This document shows positions 33,839 to 43,838 of a stretch of DNA of 64,000 nt, piece after piece. The translations under genes were made by a program, and so were the position numbers. The notes under the pieces are model-generated. The model was not told the origin of the DNA. It worked only from the letters and a program-made list of their open reading frames with translations, and did no database searches. The stretch is from the NCBI RefSeq assembly GCF_000695795.1, contig NZ_JNCA01000022.1:1-64000 (forward strand). Direction: 5' to 3'. How positions within the stretch are numbered: position 1 is the first letter of the stretch; each line of letters begins with the position of its first letter. The DNA comes from Flavobacterium seoulense. Lineage in GTDB: Bacteria; Bacteroidota; Bacteroidia; Flavobacteriales; Flavobacteriaceae.

Positions 33839-34438
33839 ATGTCTGAAACAAAAGCAATAAATAATAAAGTATTGGTTACAGCACTTATGGAAGGCAATGA
33901 GAAAGCCTTCGGTATGCTTTTTACTATGTACTGTAATGATGTGTATGCCTACAGTTTAAGTATGCTTAAAAATCAAATTCTTGCCGAAGAAATTGTTCAG
34001 GATGTATTTTTAAATATCTGGCTGCATAGAGAAAGGCTTAATGTTGATTTATCTTTCAAATCGTATGTGTTTACTATTACGCGTAATTTAACATTCAATC
34101 TTATTAGTAAAGTTGCCAATAGTCATAAGCTAAAAGACGAAGTTTTTTATGTAAGCCAAAAGTCATACAGTCCTATTGAAGATATTCTCGCTGATGCCGA
34201 TTATGATGCTATCAAGCAAAAAGCTATTGAACAATTGCCTCCTAAACGCCGGATTATTTTCGAAATGTCGCGTAATAAAGAAATGAGTTACGAAGAAATA
34301 AGCAAAGAATTGAATATTTCGGTAAGTACTGTAAAAGGTCAAATGAGTAAAGCTTTGGCTGAAATCAGGACTTTTTTAGAGACTCATGGCGATGTTACAC
34401 TTCTTATAATACTGTTATCTTCTCGTTGGTTAGAATAA
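33839..34438 (+). CDS. ECF-type RNA polymerase sigma factor (Bacteroidetes family)
   Basis: The 199-aa sigma-70 family ECF factor has region 2 (LAEEIVQDVFLNIWLHRERL) and region 4 (YEEISKELNISVSTVKGQMSKALAEI), of the type coupled to SusC/FecR systems. It is followed by the FecR anti-sigma gene and a SusC with an STN domain. A trans-envelope signalling circuit is therefore expected: substrate binding at SusC frees the sigma factor to transcribe the locus. Confidence 0.93.
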   Translation: MSETKAINNKVLVTALMEGNEKAFGMLFTMYCNDVYAYSLSMLKNQILAEEIVQDVFLNIWLHRERLNVDLSFKSYVFTITRNLTFNLISKVANSHKLKDEVFYVSQKSYSPIEDILADADYDAIKQKAIEQLPPKRRIIFEMSRNKEMSYEEISKELNISVSTVKGQMSKALAEIRTFLETHGDVTLLIILLSSRWLE

Positions 34439-34452
34439 TTATTAGTTACTAA

Positions 34453-34528
34453 TTATTGTTTTTTCTTCTCTTTTTTATTTTTTAATTCCTTTTGTTTGTT
34501 TCTGTTTTATTGTTATTTTTCTATTTTT
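34453..34528 (+). other. T-rich tract between sigma and anti-sigma genes
   Basis: About 75 nt on the + strand consist almost only of T and a few C/A/G within the 159-nt gap. No clear hairpin precedes it. It could act as an RNA-binding or transcript-processing site, or be neutral. Confidence 0.5.
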
Positions 34529-34597
34529 CGAAAAAAATAATAATATAGAGTAGTACTTTTTATTTTCTCATCTGTATTATATATAAGAAAGTATATT

Positions 34598-35773
34598 ATG
34601 CAACACGATACTCATATTCAAAATTTATTAAAAAAGTTCATCCTGAATCAATGTTCTAAGGAAGAAGTCGATCAGGTGGTACAGTATATTCAGGAATTAA
34701 CAGACTCTAGCGGAATTCCATCTGTAGAAGAAGTCTTGGTAATTCTGGATAAAAAACCGGTGCTGAATGAACTTGATGTTATTCGTATTCAAAACAAAAT
34801 ATTAGCAACCTCTCAAGAATCAAAATCAACATTCAGAATCAAATCTTATTTTATAAAATATGCCGCCGCCGCAGTTCTTGTGGGAGCTTTAACCACAGCT
34901 TATTTCTTAAAAGATGTAAATTCTGATAAGCCAATTCCAACTGCTCCTGTAGTTGTTAAGGAAAATGTTCTTGAGCCAGGTTCTAACAAAGCGACACTTA
35001 CGCTGGCAAATGGTTCGCAAGTAGCTTTAGTAAACGGTGCTTCGTTGCAAACGCAAAATGCAAAAAGCAATGGTGAAGAAATTGTTTATAATGCTAAAGA
35101 AGCAAATCCAGCTGAAATAACATACAACTACTTGACAATTCCAAGAGGAGGGAAATTTGTTATTAAATTATCTGATGGAACTCAGGTTTGGTTGAATTCA
35201 GAAACTAAATTAAAATTCCCGGTCGCTTTTATTGAAGGACAAACCAGAAAAGTAGAATTAGTATATGGAGAAGCTTATTTTGAGGTTTCGCCTAGTACCA
35301 AACATAAGGGAGCCCATTTTAAAGTACTTACTAATAAACAAGAAGTTGATGTTATAGGTACTGAATTTAATATCAAAGCTTACAAAGATGAAACTACTAT
35401 TTACACCACCTTAGTCGAAGGAAAAGTAGATGTCAACATTGGAAAAGTAAAACAAAGATTAGTGCCAAATCAACAACTAAGTTTAAATAGTCTTACAAAC
35501 AATTCGGTTTTGAAAAATGTAGATGTTTATAATGAAATATCTTGGAAAGAAGGTGTTTTTAGTTTCGAAAAAATTACACTTAAAGACATGACAAAAGTAC
35601 TTTCCCGCTGGTATGATTTTGATTTTGTATTTAAAAATAAAGCAATTGAAAACGAAGTTTTTGATGGTGTTTTAAGAAAAAACCAAACCCTGGATGAAAT
35701 TTTAAAGAGTATTAAATATTTTAAAATTATAAAAAACTATGAAATAAAAGACAAGCAAGTAATTCTGGAGTAA
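34598..35773 (+). CDS. FecR-type anti-sigma factor
   Basis: The 391-aa inner-membrane protein has a cytosolic N-terminal region (about 1-83) for sigma binding and one transmembrane helix at 84-104 (FIKYAAAAVLVGALTTAYFL). A periplasmic FecR domain (LTIPRGGKFVIKLSDGTQVW, VELVYGEAYFEV) and a C-terminal DUF4974 domain (VFSFEKITLKDMTKVLSRWYD) follow. It receives the signal from the STN domain of the SusC protein encoded next. Confidence 0.94.
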   Translation: MQHDTHIQNLLKKFILNQCSKEEVDQVVQYIQELTDSSGIPSVEEVLVILDKKPVLNELDVIRIQNKILATSQESKSTFRIKSYFIKYAAAAVLVGALTTAYFLKDVNSDKPIPTAPVVVKENVLEPGSNKATLTLANGSQVALVNGASLQTQNAKSNGEEIVYNAKEANPAEITYNYLTIPRGGKFVIKLSDGTQVWLNSETKLKFPVAFIEGQTRKVELVYGEAYFEVSPSTKHKGAHFKVLTNKQEVDVIGTEFNIKAYKDETTIYTTLVEGKVDVNIGKVKQRLVPNQQLSLNSLTNNSVLKNVDVYNEISWKEGVFSFEKITLKDMTKVLSRWYDFDFVFKNKAIENEVFDGVLRKNQTLDEILKSIKYFKIIKNYEIKDKQVILE

Positions 35774-35851
35774 AAAGGAAAAAGTCTAGCATTGTTATGG
35801 AAAGCTAACTTTTTTATCTATTGTGTAACCAAACCAAACCAACCAAAAATT

Positions 35852-38800
35852 ATGGAAATTAAAGCGCCTAATGTCTCTGTTTCTGCTAGAGAGAGACTAT
35901 TTAAAACTTTTATGCGAGTATTTATCTTTTTATGGTGTACCAATGTTTTTTGCCTCACCATAGACAAAACATTTGCACAAGTAAACGTAGTTATTGAAAA
36001 AGATCAATCGGCAACAGTGTATGAGGTATTTAAAATTATAAAAGAACAAACCGATTATAATTTTGTTTATCCCCGAAAAGTTTTCAAAGACATTCCCGAA
36101 GTAAAATTAAAAAAAGGAACTATCGCTGTAACTAAATTATTAGGACAATGTTTGTCCAGTAATAATCTCAGTTTTGAGTTAACAGCTGATAATACCATTT
36201 TTATTAAAGAAAAAAGTGTAATTGTTAACGAGAAAACACAACAGAAAACAGTAACCGGAAAAATTACTGATGATTTCGGACAGCCTATTCCTGGAGTAAA
36301 TGTTGTAGAAAAAGGAACTACAAACGGGGTTCAGACTGATTTTGATGGTAAATTTTCATTAAAAGTAAATAATGAAAGAGGAACTTTAGTGGTTTCTTAC
36401 ATTGGTTTTAAAACCAAAGAAATTGCATTAAACGGACAGGATAATCTTTCGATAAAACTAGAAGAAGACTCTGCTAAACTAGAGGAAGTAGTGGTAGTAG
36501 GGTATGGAGCTGTTAAGAAAAAAGATTTAACAGGATCTATCGTTTCTATAGGTTCAGAAAAAATAGAAGGCAGGTCAAATTCTAACGTACTTCAGTCGCT
36601 GGCAGGACAAGCAACAGGTGTTCAAATTACACAATCTCAGGGAGCTCCGGGTCTTGCGCCTACAATTAAAGTGCGTGGAGCATCTTCGATTAATGCAGGA
36701 ACAACACCTTTGTATGTTATTGATGGTATTCCGTTAGAAGATAGTTCTACAAATTCAACAGATACTGGAATTACCACAGGAAGTAATTTAAGTTTTAATC
36801 GAAATCCATTGAATTTCATTAATCCTAATGATATTGAATCGATTGATATTTTAAAAGATGCTTCATCAGCAGCAATCTATGGTTCGAGAGGAGCAAATGG
36901 AGTTGTAATTATTACCACTAAGCAAGGAAAAGCAGGAAAAACGAAAATTGATGCCACTATCGAAACTGGTTTTTCTCATGTAAACCGTAAAACGGATGTG
37001 ATGAATGCTTCCGAATTTATTGCATACAACACTGCTGCCAGAAATAATTCATGGGCAACTATTGTAGCTGCAAATCCATCGGCTACAAGAGGAATTAATG
37101 TAACTGTTCCTGTGGAATATTCTGATCCAGCTTGGTTAGCACGTATAGGAAATGGAACGGACTGGCAGGATGTAGCTTTTAGAACAGCACAAAACAGAAA
37201 CTTTCAATTATCAGCTTCTGGTGGTAACGAAAAAACACAATTCATGGTATCATTAGGTTATCTGGATTCTGAAGGTGTTGTTGACAGAAATACTTATGAC
37301 CGAATTAACATAAGATCCAATATTAAGCACAAATTTAATGACAATGTTCGTATGGCTATGAACATAGGACTTAGCCGTGCACAGGAAGCTCCTTATGGAA
37401 CGGGTGGAAAAAGTGATGTAGTAAGTTTGGCTTTGCAAAGTGCGCCTATTTTTCCGTTGTATGTTGAAACCGGAAGTTTAGGTTTTAAAGATCCGGCATC
37501 TATCTGGAATACATTTGCTAAATATGGTTTGCAATTCTGGCATCCTTACTCATTAACAAGAGAAGCTTCGACTAAGAAAATAATGAATGTATCTACTATT
37601 ACTTCTTATTTAGAGTGGGATATTATAAAAGATTTGACATTTAAAACATCAGCGAGTTCTAATATTGATAATACTTCTCATAATTTCTATTGGAATGCAG
37701 GACAAAACTGGGGTTACTCAGGTTGGGTTCCGGCACAGGCTGATTTTAAAACATTACAATCGAATAACTGGATTTTAGAAAATACGCTTACTTACAATAA
37801 AACATTTAATGAAGCGCATACATTAAATTTATTGGGAGGTTATTCAGCTCAGGGACAACGTACAGATACAAGTACTATGACGGCAGGTAATTTTCCGAAT
37901 GATTTAGTACATACTTTGAATGCAGGTGTTGTGAATTCAGGAAATACTTTTGCAGAAGAATGGTCGTTAGTTTCTTATTTGGCCAGAGCCAATTATTCTT
38001 ATAAAGGAAAGTATTTGGCAACAGCTGCAATTCGTGCCGACGGTTCTTCTCGTTTTGGAGCGAATAATAAATGGGGTTATTTCCCATCGGGATCACTTGC
38101 ATGGCGTATTTCTGAGGAATCTTTCTTAAAAGATGTTTCTTGGGTTAGTAATTTAAAATTGAGATTGAGTTATGGAGCAACGGGTAATAATCAAATTCCA
38201 AATTACGGTTCCATCGGAGTATTAGGTTACAGCCCTTATGTTAGTTCAGGAACTGTACAACAAGGAATCAATACATCAAATTTTGCTGATAAGAATTTGA
38301 AATGGGAAAAAACAGGTCAGACTAACTTTGGTGTTGATTTTGGCATGTTTAACGGTCGTGTGAAATTTACAGGTGATATCTATTATTCAAGAACTAAAGA
38401 TTTATTGTTGAATGTGCCTATTCCAATTCTTTCCGGTTTTTCTTCTACTTTGACAAATATTGGAGAACTTGAAAACAGAGGAGCAGAACTTAATATTAAC
38501 ACACAAAATTTCGATGGTAAATTTAAGTGGAGTACTGATTTGAATGTTTTTGCCAACAGAAATAAAGTCTTGAAACTGGGTACTAATGATGCTCCAATTG
38601 ATATTAATGTCAGCAGTATGACCTCTCGTACAGCCGTAGGAAAACCAATAGGAATGTACTATGGTTATGTTATTGACGGTGTGATTATGTCACAAGCGGA
38701 ATTAAATAGTAATGCTTATCCGGTATGGCCAGGCAGTGAAGCGGGTGATCCAAGAGTAAGAGACGTGAATAATGACGGTAAAATCGATTCTAATGACCGT

Positions 38801-39331
38801 ACTTATTTGGGGAATAATCAAGCCGATTTTCAATGGGGTATGACCAATAATTTTTCTTATGGAGGATTTGATCTTTCTATTTTAATACGTGGTTCACAAG
38901 GTGGAGAAATTTTAAATCACAATGCGAGATACCTAAAATCAGGAGTAGGTGGAGGAAACAGAAATATGTATTCTGTTGTAAATAACTATTGGCAATCAGA
39001 CGCTAATCCTGGAAACGGACAGATTCCTAAACCACGTATGTTGCCAACAACTGTTCATGATTTTGGATCTAGTTACTGGGTTGAAGACGCATCATTTGTT
39101 CGTATTCAAAATATCCGTTTAGGTTATAATTTACCAAAGTCAGTAGTTGAAAAATTCAAACTTAGTAATGTGAAGTTTTACGTGAATATGGAAAACGTAC
39201 ATGTATTCTCTGATTATCTAGGTTATGATCCGGAAGGTAGTACCTATCAATCAGGTGTATTGGTTGGCTTTGATTATGGTGCTTATCCAAATCCATTTAC
39301 TGCAACTGCTGGAGTAAATATTAGTTTCTAA
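35852..39331 (+). CDS. SusC/RagA family TonB-dependent outer membrane receptor with STN domain
   Basis: The protein (1159 aa from the ATG at 35852) imports glycans or other oligomers with SusD. After a signal sequence comes an STN signalling domain (VYEVFKIIKEQTDYNFVYP). A carboxypeptidase-regulatory-like repeat (VTGKITDDFGQPIPGVNVV) follows. The plug domain contains LQSLAGQATGVQI, VRGASSINAG and YVIDGIPLED, and the beta-barrel ends in GVNISF. The frame is open from 35792, but that adds 20 residues before a normal leader. The STN domain shows it signals to FecR. The substrate is unknown. Confidence 0.94.
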   Translation: MEIKAPNVSVSARERLFKTFMRVFIFLWCTNVFCLTIDKTFAQVNVVIEKDQSATVYEVFKIIKEQTDYNFVYPRKVFKDIPEVKLKKGTIAVTKLLGQCLSSNNLSFELTADNTIFIKEKSVIVNEKTQQKTVTGKITDDFGQPIPGVNVVEKGTTNGVQTDFDGKFSLKVNNERGTLVVSYIGFKTKEIALNGQDNLSIKLEEDSAKLEEVVVVGYGAVKKKDLTGSIVSIGSEKIEGRSNSNVLQSLAGQATGVQITQSQGAPGLAPTIKVRGASSINAGTTPLYVIDGIPLEDSSTNSTDTGITTGSNLSFNRNPLNFINPNDIESIDILKDASSAAIYGSRGANGVVIITTKQGKAGKTKIDATIETGFSHVNRKTDVMNASEFIAYNTAARNNSWATIVAANPSATRGINVTVPVEYSDPAWLARIGNGTDWQDVAFRTAQNRNFQLSASGGNEKTQFMVSLGYLDSEGVVDRNTYDRINIRSNIKHKFNDNVRMAMNIGLSRAQEAPYGTGGKSDVVSLALQSAPIFPLYVETGSLGFKDPASIWNTFAKYGLQFWHPYSLTREASTKKIMNVSTITSYLEWDIIKDLTFKTSASSNIDNTSHNFYWNAGQNWGYSGWVPAQADFKTLQSNNWILENTLTYNKTFNEAHTLNLLGGYSAQGQRTDTSTMTAGNFPNDLVHTLNAGVVNSGNTFAEEWSLVSYLARANYSYKGKYLATAAIRADGSSRFGANNKWGYFPSGSLAWRISEESFLKDVSWVSNLKLRLSYGATGNNQIPNYGSIGVLGYSPYVSSGTVQQGINTSNFADKNLKWEKTGQTNFGVDFGMFNGRVKFTGDIYYSRTKDLLLNVPIPILSGFSSTLTNIGELENRGAELNINTQNFDGKFKWSTDLNVFANRNKVLKLGTNDAPIDINVSSMTSRTAVGKPIGMYYGYVIDGVIMSQAELNSNAYPVWPGSEAGDPRVRDVNNDGKIDSNDRTYLGNNQADFQWGMTNNFSYGGFDLSILIRGSQGGEILNHNARYLKSGVGGGNRNMYSVVNNYWQSDANPGNGQIPKPRMLPTTVHDFGSSYWVEDASFVRIQNIRLGYNLPKSVVEKFKLSNVKFYVNMENVHVFSDYLGYDPEGSTYQSGVLVGFDYGAYPNPFTATAGVNISF

Positions 39332-39362
39332 CATTGGGATCAATCTTTTAAAATTTAAGAAA

Positions 39363-40772
39363 ATGAAAAAATTAACATATATCCTCCTTTTTTGCAACTT
39401 ATTCCTGTTAGGATGTAGTTCAGATTTTTTAGATAAAGCGCCTATTTCAAATGCTAACGAAGAGAATTTTTATAATTCTCAAAAAGACATTGAAACAGCA
39501 ATGTGGTCTGCTTATAATTCACTTTATACCTTGTACGGACCAGAAAGTTTGCCATCACTTTACGGTGAATTAATGTCTGATAATGCTTATAGTGATAATG
39601 CTGCCGGAAGAGTGCAAGACTATGAAAGTTTTGAATTGCATACCATGGCTATTGATAATGAATTGGTACTTAATTTTTGGAACAATTATTATAAAGCCAT
39701 CTATGTTGTAAATAATATTATTGCCAGTGCCGAAAAATTGGAGTTTTCTAATCGAGATGTTTTAATTGGGGAAGCGAAGTTTTTACGTGCTCTGTATTAT
39801 TTTGATATGGTTCGTGCCTGGGGCGATGTGCCATTGGTAACTACTCCGTTAAGTATTGCCGATGCTTATGCACAAGGACGTACACCAAAAGATCAGGTTT
39901 ATGCTCAAATTGTTACTGATCTTGATTTTGCAGCTGCTAAATTACCTGTAAAAACAAGTCAGCGTTTTGTAGGTGCTGCCACTCAGGAAGCCGCTAATAC
40001 ATTGCTTGGAAAAGTATATTTAACTATGGGAAATAAACCTAAAGCAGCCGAAACCTTATTGAAAGTATATGGAAAATTAAGCTTAGTGCCGTATGCTGAT
40101 TTATGGGATTTAACTAAGAAAAATGGTGCGTCTTCTATTTTTGAAATCCAGTACAAAGGAGGTTTGTCAAGTCCGTATAGTTTGTATTGGGCTATGTTTT
40201 CGCCAGTTGATAACCGTGTGGTTACTGCCTGGGGAGGAGGATTTAACCAAATTAGTACTGACTTATGGAACGCTTACGAAACAGGCGATCCAAGAAAAGC
40301 AATCTCTATTCAGGATGGATATCAAACTGCCAATGGTTCACGTGTTGAGGTGAAATTCCCAATTAAATGGAGAGATACGAAAGCTCCTGTTGTTGGTCTA
40401 AGAGAAGCTGCGGATAATAACTTTATGATTCTTCGTTATGCCGATGTGCTTTTAATGCTTACCGAAGCCACTTCTGATCCAAAATACCTAAACGAAGTTC
40501 GTGCCCGTGTTGGTTTACCACTTTATGGATCTGCGGGTTATCCGGCTAAATACAATACTGTTGAGTTAGCTTTAGAACACGAAGCCCAAGTAGAATTTGC
40601 ATCTGAATTTCACCGCTGGTTTGATTTAATAAGAACAGGAAGAGCCATTACAGTAATTAAGAACAGTAGCAAAAACGTTACTATTACTCAGGATGACTTA
40701 TTGTTGCCAATTCCGTTTTTAGTAATTAACCAAAATCCGGGTGTAATTACTCAAAATGAAGCTTACAAATAA
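39363..40772 (+). CDS. SusD/RagB family nutrient-binding lipoprotein
   Basis: The 469-aa lipoprotein (lipobox LLGC, Cys18) forms the lid of the SusC channel at the cell surface. TPR-like helices (KDIETAMWSAYNSLYTLYG, EAKFLRALYYFDMVRAWGDV) and the C-terminal FHRWFDLIRTGRA and LLPIP segments are family hallmarks. It starts 31 nt after susC. No glycoside hydrolase follows, so the target substrate cannot be inferred from this locus. Confidence 0.94.
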   Translation: MKKLTYILLFCNLFLLGCSSDFLDKAPISNANEENFYNSQKDIETAMWSAYNSLYTLYGPESLPSLYGELMSDNAYSDNAAGRVQDYESFELHTMAIDNELVLNFWNNYYKAIYVVNNIIASAEKLEFSNRDVLIGEAKFLRALYYFDMVRAWGDVPLVTTPLSIADAYAQGRTPKDQVYAQIVTDLDFAAAKLPVKTSQRFVGAATQEAANTLLGKVYLTMGNKPKAAETLLKVYGKLSLVPYADLWDLTKKNGASSIFEIQYKGGLSSPYSLYWAMFSPVDNRVVTAWGGGFNQISTDLWNAYETGDPRKAISIQDGYQTANGSRVEVKFPIKWRDTKAPVVGLREAADNNFMILRYADVLLMLTEATSDPKYLNEVRARVGLPLYGSAGYPAKYNTVELALEHEAQVEFASEFHRWFDLIRTGRAITVIKNSSKNVTITQDDLLLPIPFLVINQNPGVITQNEAYK

Positions 40773-40884
40773 TAAATAATATAGAGTTAGAGTTAGTTTT
40801 GGTTAGTGGAGAAAGGCTGTTTTCTTGTCGAATAGATGAGGAAGCGGTCTTTCTGTTTTTATACTGTTTTTTATTTCAAAATAG

Positions 40885-40942
40885 ACCAATAAAAATTGGT
40901 CCAAATGAAATATACAACGGCATTATACCACATCGATTGGAC
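40885..40942. repeat. MITE-like element, copy 2
   Basis: It has the hairpin ACCAAT/ATTGGT (40885-40900), GTCCAA/TTGGAC inverted ends (40899-40942) and the core CGGCATTATACCA (40918-40930) shared with the element at 26357-26435. No gene is supported in 40773-40967. Confidence 0.5.
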
Positions 40943-40967
40943 TGTATTGTATTTATGTTTGGTATTA

Positions 40968-41330
40968 CTAACTGGAATAATTCTTAAACATATAAATCCA
41001 TAATAATCGTGATAAACGAATATTTAAAGGAGACAAAGCGACTATTACCGCCATAATAATAGGAATAATTCTTAAGTCGAATGTTTCTTTAAAAAAGAAG
41101 CTGGCAATAACATAAGTTGTAATTCCCTGAGCAACCGTAAGTCCGTAATTAACATACATAGCACCAAAAAAATAGCCCGGTTCTTTTTTAAATTTGTAAT
41201 GACAATGCGTACAATATTCATTCATTTTTGGAAAATTAAATTTAAAGAAAATGCTTTTTTCATTAAAAATTTTCCCTTGATGACAATGAGGACAATCGTT
41301 ATTCAGGATGTGAAGCAGTGTATTTGACAT
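40968..41330 (-). CDS. DUF983 membrane protein
   Basis: The 120-aa protein has an N-terminal zinc-ribbon-like region with CPHCHQGKIF and CTHCHYKF, followed by two transmembrane helices (about residues 55-80 and 88-110). This is the DUF983 layout. The function is unknown; the family is widespread in Bacteroidetes and proteobacteria. It is convergent with the SusCD locus and divergent from the AraC-type gene. Confidence 0.88.
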   Translation of the reverse strand: MSNTLLHILNNDCPHCHQGKIFNEKSIFFKFNFPKMNEYCTHCHYKFKKEPGYFFGAMYVNYGLTVAQGITTYVIASFFFKETFDLRIIPIIMAVIVALSPLNIRLSRLLWIYMFKNYSS

Positions 41331-41420
41331 GATTTCTATTTTTTTTCAAAGGTATTTATTATCCATCTGCCCACTATTTTCTATATTCGCTAATAATAGG
41401 ACAAAAAAGACATTCTTTAG

Positions 41421-42287
41421 ATGAAAAAATACCCCATTTATAGTATTGAACAATTCAATTGCAATTCGGTAAACAGTGATTTATATATCAATACGTTCAA
41501 AAATCATTTACTTAATCATAGTTTTGTAGAAAAACCACATCGCCATAATTTCTATTTGTTGGTTTTTTTTACCAATGGTTCGGGAATTCATGAGGTCGAT
41601 TTTGATCGTTTTGATATTCGTCCCGGAAGTGTTTTTGTTTTGCAGCCGGGACAAATGCATCATTGGATTTTATCGGAAGATATCGAAGGGTTTATTGTTT
41701 TTTATGCTGCCGAAATGTACAATTTGTACTTTGGTAAAAAAACGATCGACGAATATCCGTTTTATTTTTCGGTGCAAAATAGTCCTGAAATTGTATTGGA
41801 AAAAGAAGAAACAAAATCCATTTTGCCCTATTTCGAAAATTTGATTGCCGAAATGCAAACCAATAAAGTATTGAAACGCGACAAAATAATGAACCTATTG
41901 GATATTATTCACATTGAATTGGCCCGAAAGTATAACGAAATCAATATTCATGGAACGCATTCGTATAATATTAAAGTCAAAAACTTCGAAACGCTTTTAG
42001 AAAAAAAATACAAAGAACAAAAATCGGCGGCTTTTTATGCTTCCGAATTGAATATTACTTTGAAGCATCTGAATCGCATTTGTAATGAAATCCTAAAAAA
42101 AACAACCACCGAAGTGATTGTAGATCGGGTGATGCTCGAAGCAAAACGTATGTTGTTAGACAAAAACTGGACAGTGAACGAAATCGCCATCGAGTTAGGT
42201 TACGAAGATTACTCTTATTTTACCCGATTGTTTAAAAAACACACCACAATGACGCCTACAAATTTTCGATTATTGAAAAAAGATTAA
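41421..42287 (+). CDS. AraC family transcriptional regulator
   Basis: The 288-aa regulator has an N-terminal cupin-like sensor (residues 1-150, HRHNFYLLVFFTNGSGIHEVDF, VFVLQPGQMHHW). A C-terminal double helix-turn-helix includes AAFYASELNITLKHLNRIC and TVNEIAIELGYEDYSYFTRLFKKH. It ends 38 nt before the convergent purT stop. The target is unknown. The SusCD locus next to it is one candidate, but that locus has its own sigma/FecR control. Confidence 0.9.
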   Translation: MKKYPIYSIEQFNCNSVNSDLYINTFKNHLLNHSFVEKPHRHNFYLLVFFTNGSGIHEVDFDRFDIRPGSVFVLQPGQMHHWILSEDIEGFIVFYAAEMYNLYFGKKTIDEYPFYFSVQNSPEIVLEKEETKSILPYFENLIAEMQTNKVLKRDKIMNLLDIIHIELARKYNEINIHGTHSYNIKVKNFETLLEKKYKEQKSAAFYASELNITLKHLNRICNEILKKTTTEVIVDRVMLEAKRMLLDKNWTVNEIAIELGYEDYSYFTRLFKKHTTMTPTNFRLLKKD

Positions 42288-42325
42288 ACCTCAGTCAATA
42301 ATCAAAAACAATTTCAACCAACAGG

Positions 42326-43489
42326 TTAAGAATTTACAGTCACTAAATCCGCCGCTTTTACAGCACGTTCTACCACTTCTTCTACAGGAGTTTCTAAAGA
42401 ATCGTTTGTCAAAGCTACGCCCATTCTTCGATAAGGTCTTGAGGATGGTTTACCAAAGATTCTGAAATCGGTTTTAGCTAAGGCAGCAATTTTTTCAATT
42501 CCGGTATATGTTGGATTTGCACTGTTTTCCGAAGCCAGGATCACAGCACTTGCTCCCGTTTTTTCTAAGGTAATTTCGGCAATCGGTAAACTCAAAATCG
42601 CTCTGAGGTGCAATTCAAATTCATTGAAATTTTGCGTTCCTGCCAACGTAACCATTCCGGTATCGTGTGGTCGTGGGGACAATTCAGAGAAATAAACGCC
42701 ATCATCGGCTAAGAAAAATTCAACACCAAAAAGTCCAGCGCCACCTAAGGCTTCGGTAACTTTTTCAGCCATGTCCTGGGCTTCGTATAAATCCTTATCA
42801 GAAATTCGGGCAGGTTGCCAGCTTTCATGATAATCGCCACGTTCTTGTCGGTGACCAATTGGCGCACAGAATAAAGTACGATTATTGTTTTGTGTTACAG
42901 TCAATAAAGTAATCTCCGAATTGAATTTTACAAAAGCTTCCACAATTACTTCTACCACATCACCACGCGAACCTGCAACGGCATACTCCCAGGCTTTTTC
43001 AATGTCAGCTTCGGTTTTGATTGTAGATTGTCCTTTTCCTGACGAAGACATTAATGGTTTTACCACACAAGGAATCCCAACTTCGAGAACGCCTTTTCGT
43101 AACTCTTGGGCTGTTGTGGCATAACGGTATTCGGCCGTTTTTAATCCTAATTCTTTAGCAGCTAAGTCACGAATGGCTTTACGATTCATTGTAAAGTTGG
43201 CCGCCTTAGCCGATGGAACAACTGTAATACCTTGTTTTTCGTAATCGTAAAAACGTTCGGTACGGATAGCTTCTATTTCGGGAACAATGAAATCAGGATT
43301 ATGTTTGGCAACCACTTTGTCTAAAGCATCGCTGTCAAGCATATTAATCACTTCAAAAGCATGAGCGACTTGCATAGCAGGTGCATTTTCATAACTGTCA
43401 ACTGCAATTACGGTTTGTCCGATGCGTTGTGCAGCGATTACAAATTCTTTACCAAGTTCGCCTGAGCCGAGAAGAAGGATTTTTGCCAT
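42326..43489 (-). CDS. purT: Formate-dependent phosphoribosylglycinamide formyltransferase PurT
   Basis: PurT makes FGAR from GAR, ATP and formate in purine synthesis. The 387-aa ATP-grasp protein starts with [19 protein letters not shown]. It has the ATP-binding [15 protein letters not shown] and the signature [23 protein letters not shown] folate-independent route would relieve the demand on formyl-tetrahydrofolate. No neighbouring pur gene is present. Confidence 0.95.
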   Translation of the reverse strand: MAKILLLGSGELGKEFVIAAQRIGQTVIAVDSYENAPAMQVAHAFEVINMLDSDALDKVVAKHNPDFIVPEIEAIRTERFYDYEKQGITVVPSAKAANFTMNRKAIRDLAAKELGLKTAEYRYATTAQELRKGVLEVGIPCVVKPLMSSSGKGQSTIKTEADIEKAWEYAVAGSRGDVVEVIVEAFVKFNSEITLLTVTQNNNRTLFCAPIGHRQERGDYHESWQPARISDKDLYEAQDMAEKVTEALGGAGLFGVEFFLADDGVYFSELSPRPHDTGMVTLAGTQNFNEFELHLRAILSLPIAEITLEKTGASAVILASENSANPTYTGIEKIAALAKTDFRIFGKPSSRPYRRMGVALTNDSLETPVEEVVERAVKAADLVTVNS

Positions 43490-43610
43490 TTTTATTTTTT
43501 TAAACCATTAAGGAATTAAGAAATTGAAGTTTATTGTATTCTTATAAAACTTAACTTTCTGAATGGTTTCATTTTTTCAATAAGGTTAAGTCCAAAATTT
43601 TGAAAAACAA

Positions 43611-43658
43611 AAATAGTTTAAAATTTGGAGTGTTGCTACTTCAAATTTTAAACTATTT
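43611..43658 (-). terminator. Long hairpin, probable terminator
   Basis: AAATAGTTTAAAATTTG (43611-43627) pairs perfectly with 43642-43658, and the stem continues inward to about 21 bp. An A-rich flank gives a T-rich end on the minus strand, though it lies about 180 nt after the DoxX-like stop. Confidence 0.65.
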
Positions 43659-43693
43659 TCACAGAGCAGAACAACTCTAAGTATAAGCGAATC

Positions 43694-43751
43694 GCGTTGC
43701 AAACGCTCGGTTTTGTGTTTTGTCTGTACGTAGGTACTCGTTGTAAACGAG
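43694..43751. repeat. Pair of REP-like palindromes
   Basis: GCGTTGCAAACGC (43694-43706) and CTCGTTGTAAACGAG (43737-43751) are separate hairpins sharing the core CGTTG(C/T)AAACG. They resemble repetitive extragenic palindromes of the kind mobilised by REP-associated transposases, by appearance only. Confidence 0.55.
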
Positions 43752-43838
43752 CACCAGTATGGATAAAATGAGATTATTGGTCTTGAAACTGAGCGGTAAT
43801 ATTGAATCCAACTTATTGCTAAAATTTTTTTAAGAAGT

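Larger units (their letters stand above)
43490..43838. other. Intergenic region with hairpin and REP-like palindromes
   Basis: No gene is seen in these 349 bases. They hold a long hairpin (43611-43658) and two small palindromes with the shared core CGTTG(C/T)AAACG (43694-43706 and 43737-43751). Confidence 0.7.

Noticed and set aside
40799..40987. Short open frame after susD
   Set aside because: It overlaps the MITE-like element and the DUF983 gene end, has no recognisable domain and an unusual composition.
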